Below are positions 62,152-64,000 of a stretch of DNA of 64,000 bases, in pieces; positions within the stretch are counted from its first letter, which is position 1; each line of letters starts with the position of its first letter. Made by a program: the position numbers and the translations under genes. The DNA is from Neorhizobium sp. JUb45. GTDB taxonomy: Bacteria; Pseudomonadota; Alphaproteobacteria; Rhizobiales; Rhizobiaceae. The notes beneath the pieces were generated by a model. It saw only the letters and a program-made list of their open reading frames with translations. It did no database searches and was not told the DNA's origin. The stretch is taken from contig NZ_SLYW01000001.1 of NCBI RefSeq assembly GCF_004343585.1, forward strand, positions 496,001 through 560,000. Reading direction: 5' to 3'.

Positions 62152-62496
62152 TCAAGCGACTTCGGCGCGGGCGCCGGTCTTGTCTTCGTGGATAATGACT
62201 TCAAAACCTTCGAAATGCGGGCCGGAGAGATATTCGACCTTGCCACGGTTGGCGCCGGCATTGGCGTGGGCCGCGCGGAACTGTTCCGACTTCGTCCAGG
62301 CGACAAAATGCTCCTGGGTCTCCCAGACGGTGTGCGAGGCATAAAGCGTATGGTCTTCTGCCTTCGGGCCTTTCAGCATGTGGAATTCGAGATAACCGGG
62401 CAAGGTGGAGAGGTGGCGCTCGCGGTTCTTCCAGATGCCCTCAAAAGTCTCTTCAAAACCGGGGACGACACGGAAGCGGTTCATGGCGATATACAT
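62152..62496 (-). CDS. HmuQ-like heme-degrading monooxygenase
   Basis: A 114-residue ABM-fold protein of the IsdG/HmuQ type: MYIAMNRFRVVPGFEETFEG, WKNRERHLSTLPGYLEFHML, YASHTVWETQEHFVAWTKSE. In Bradyrhizobium HmuQ and HmuD degrade heme to biliverdin-like products. AGAGGAG precedes the ATG. The neighbouring HutX-like gene on the same strand (11 bp gap) fits a heme-iron recovery operon. Confidence 0.88.
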   Translation of the reverse strand: MYIAMNRFRVVPGFEETFEGIWKNRERHLSTLPGYLEFHMLKGPKAEDHTLYASHTVWETQEHFVAWTKSEQFRAAHANAGANRGKVEYLSGPHFEGFEVIIHEDKTGARAEVA

Positions 62497-62529
62497 TGAT
62501 TATCTCCTCTAGTGATTTCGGTTTTTTGT

Positions 62530-62892
62530 TCAGGCACGGCCGTCGGGCCGGCTGACGATGAAGGCGGATGAGCCGAGCATGATGACGGCAACCAGTACAG
62601 CCAGCCACGGCGCCGGATGGCTGCCGAACCAGAAGCCGACATAACTGGCCGCCATCAGACAGATGGCCATGATTTTTGCGCGGCGTGATATGCCGCCATG
62701 TTCCTGCCAGTTCCTGAGCGGCGGGCCGAAGGTCGGATGGTTCAGGAGCCAGGCTTCCAACCGTGGCGATGAGCGGGTAAAACAGGCAACGGCGAGCAGC
62801 AGGAACGGTGTCGTCGGCATGACCGGCAGGAATGCCCCGATCACGCCGAGCGCGACGAAAAACCATCCGAGACAGAGAAAGACGATGCGCAT
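62530..62892 (-). CDS. DUF454 / YbaN-family inner-membrane protein
   Basis: A 120-residue protein with about three membrane helices starting MRIVFLCLGWFFVALGVIGA and the DUF454 hallmark LPVMPTTPFLLLAVACFTRS followed by SPRLEAWLLNHPTFGPPLRN. ATG at 62892 with AGGA upstream; the longer frame is not needed. YbaN-like genes often accompany heme or iron genes, and this one heads the three-gene set with the HmuQ-like and HutX-like genes. Confidence 0.88.
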   Translation of the reverse strand: MRIVFLCLGWFFVALGVIGAFLPVMPTTPFLLLAVACFTRSSPRLEAWLLNHPTFGPPLRNWQEHGGISRRAKIMAICLMAASYVGFWFGSHPAPWLAVLVAVIMLGSSAFIVSRPDGRA

Positions 62893-63058
62893 TCCAAAAT
62901 CCTGTTTCCAATCGGGCGCGACGATATGCGCTTGCATCAAAGGTCGCAATTCCTTTCCGCAAATCTCCACTTTTGTGAAGGGGGAGGCGGTACTGGATAT
63001 TTGAGTCCTGCTCATTATATTGCGCCGCAACACTGCAACCTGAAAACTCGAGGTGTCG

Positions 63059-64000
63059 ATGTCGAAGAAGAAAGTGCTCGTGGTCGGCGGTGCCGGCTAT
63101 ATCGGTTCGCACAACTGCCTGCTTCTGGCGGAAAGGGGTTATGAGCCGATCGTCTTCGACAATCTCTCCAATGGCCATTCCGAATTCGTCAAATGGGGAC
63201 CGCTCGAACAGGGCGATATCCGTGACCGCGCGCGGCTGGATGAGGTGTTTGCCAAGCACAAGCCGGATGCCGTGCTGCATTTCGCGGCACTGATCGAGGT
63301 GGGGGAATCGGTGAAAAACCCGGTCGCCTTCTACGACAACAATGTCATCGGCGCGCTGACGCTGCTGTCGGCCGCCATGGATGCCGGCGTAAAAGCGTTC
63401 GTGTTCTCCTCGACCTGCGCCACCTATGGCCTGCCGGATTCGGTGCCGATGGATGAAACGCACAAACAGGCGCCGATAAACCCTTATGGCCGCACGAAAT
63501 TTATCGTCGAGCAGGCGCTCAAGGATTACGGCACCTACAAGTACCTGAAGTCCGTCATGCTGCGCTATTTCAATGCGGCAGGCGCCGATTTCGAAGGCCG
63601 CATCGGCGAATGGCATACGCCGGAAACCCATGCCATTCCGCTCGCCATCGAGGCCGCACTCGGACGCCGTCAGGGCTTCAAGGTGTTTGGCGATGACTAT
63701 GACACACGCGACGGCACCTGCGTGCGCGATTATATCCATGTGCTGGATCTGGCCGATGCGCATGTGCGGGCGGTGGATTATCTGCTGGCCGGTGGCGAGA
63801 CTGTCGAGCTTAATCTGGGGACAGGCACCGGCACGACCGTGAAAGAGCTGCTTGGCGCGATTTCGGCTGTTTCCGGCAAGCCGTTTCCGGTGGAATATGT
63901 CGGCCGCCGCGATGGTGATTCCACCACGCTCGTCGCCAATAACGACAAGGCCAAGGCCGTGCTCGGCTGGGAACCGCAATATACGCTGGACGATATCATC
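63059..64000 (+). CDS. galE: UDP-glucose 4-epimerase GalE (5' part)
   Basis: The gene runs off the window after 314 codons, with no stop. It starts MSKKKVLVVGGAGYIGSHNC (NAD motif GxxGxxG), has FDNLSNGH, the SSTCATYG active-site stretch, YGRTK for the catalytic Tyr/Lys, and GDDYDTRDGTCVRDYIHVLD, all GalE hallmarks. It interconverts UDP-glucose and UDP-galactose, needed for exopolysaccharide and LPS. GAGG lies 5 nt before the ATG. Confidence 0.96.
   Translation, partial: MSKKKVLVVGGAGYIGSHNCLLLAERGYEPIVFDNLSNGHSEFVKWGPLEQGDIRDRARLDEVFAKHKPDAVLHFAALIEVGESVKNPVAFYDNNVIGALTLLSAAMDAGVKAFVFSSTCATYGLPDSVPMDETHKQAPINPYGRTKFIVEQALKDYGTYKYLKSVMLRYFNAAGADFEGRIGEWHTPETHAIPLAIEAALGRRQGFKVFGDDYDTRDGTCVRDYIHVLDLADAHVRAVDYLLAGGETVELNLGTGTGTTVKELLGAISAVSGKPFPVEYVGRRDGDSTTLVANNDKAKAVLGWEPQYTLDDII

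Noticed and set aside
62453..63979. 508-codon minus-strand frame opposite galE
   Set aside because: galE motifs on the plus strand are decisive.

Overview
This window is a GC-rich, densely coded chromosomal segment from an alphaproteobacterium of the Rhizobiales, most likely Rhizobiaceae close to Agrobacterium/Rhizobium. This rests on recognised gene content and order: yebC with ruvCAB, ybgC-tolQRAB-pal-cpoB-tilS-ftsH-glmM, serC-serA behind a serC-type leader, Omp25-like porins, a sqdBDC sulfolipid operon, RIME-like mosaic repeats and GGAAC-type general-stress promoters. No database search was possible; family calls come from motifs and synteny read by eye.

Layout. 0-5 kb: tail of a 5-formyl-THF cyclo-ligase gene, a YmdB-type phosphodiesterase, a three-gene ABC-2 exporter and an odd MBL-fold protein. 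5-12 kb: a PNPOx-like stress protein, yebC, then (minus strand) ruvC-[abrB-vapC]-ruvA-[abrB-vapC]-ruvB-phosphoesterase-NUDIX, with two toxin-antitoxin pairs wired into the Holliday-junction operon. 12-19 kb: a degenerate chemoreceptor-like protein, a luciferase-like oxidoreductase, a stress-type DUF2945 pair, then sqdBDC with a repeat element translated inside sqdC. 18.6-31 kb: the Tol-Pal cell-envelope operon, interrupted by a ParE/RelE toxin-antitoxin pair, followed by tilS (also carrying an in-frame repeat insert), ftsH, a small lipoprotein and glmM.

31-45 kb: outer-membrane proteins, two TetR-family/oxidoreductase divergent pairs with visible operator palindromes, serC-serA, a Tim44-domain protein, a MscS channel, a GreA/B-like factor and a TonB-domain protein. 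45-54 kb: a GAF-GGDEF-EAL protein, an ATPase, mnmA, tRNA-Met(CAT) and a 1.1-kb mini-island carrying an FkbM methyltransferase, bounded by a 15-bp duplication of the tRNA 3' end. Small membrane and exported proteins follow.

53.6-61.3 kb is a candidate general-stress cluster. GGAAC-N16-19-(C)GTT/TT promoters precede an 82-aa protein, two tandem 24-aa hydrophobic peptides, treZ-treY (trehalose from maltodextrin), a nucleotidyltransferase-phosphoesterase pair, and a divergently transcribed pair of small charged proteins. Two more such promoters lie outside the cluster, before the PNPOx-like gene and the DUF2945 gene. The window closes with a heme-utilisation set (DUF454 protein, HmuQ-like monooxygenase, HutX-like protein) and the 5' part of galE.
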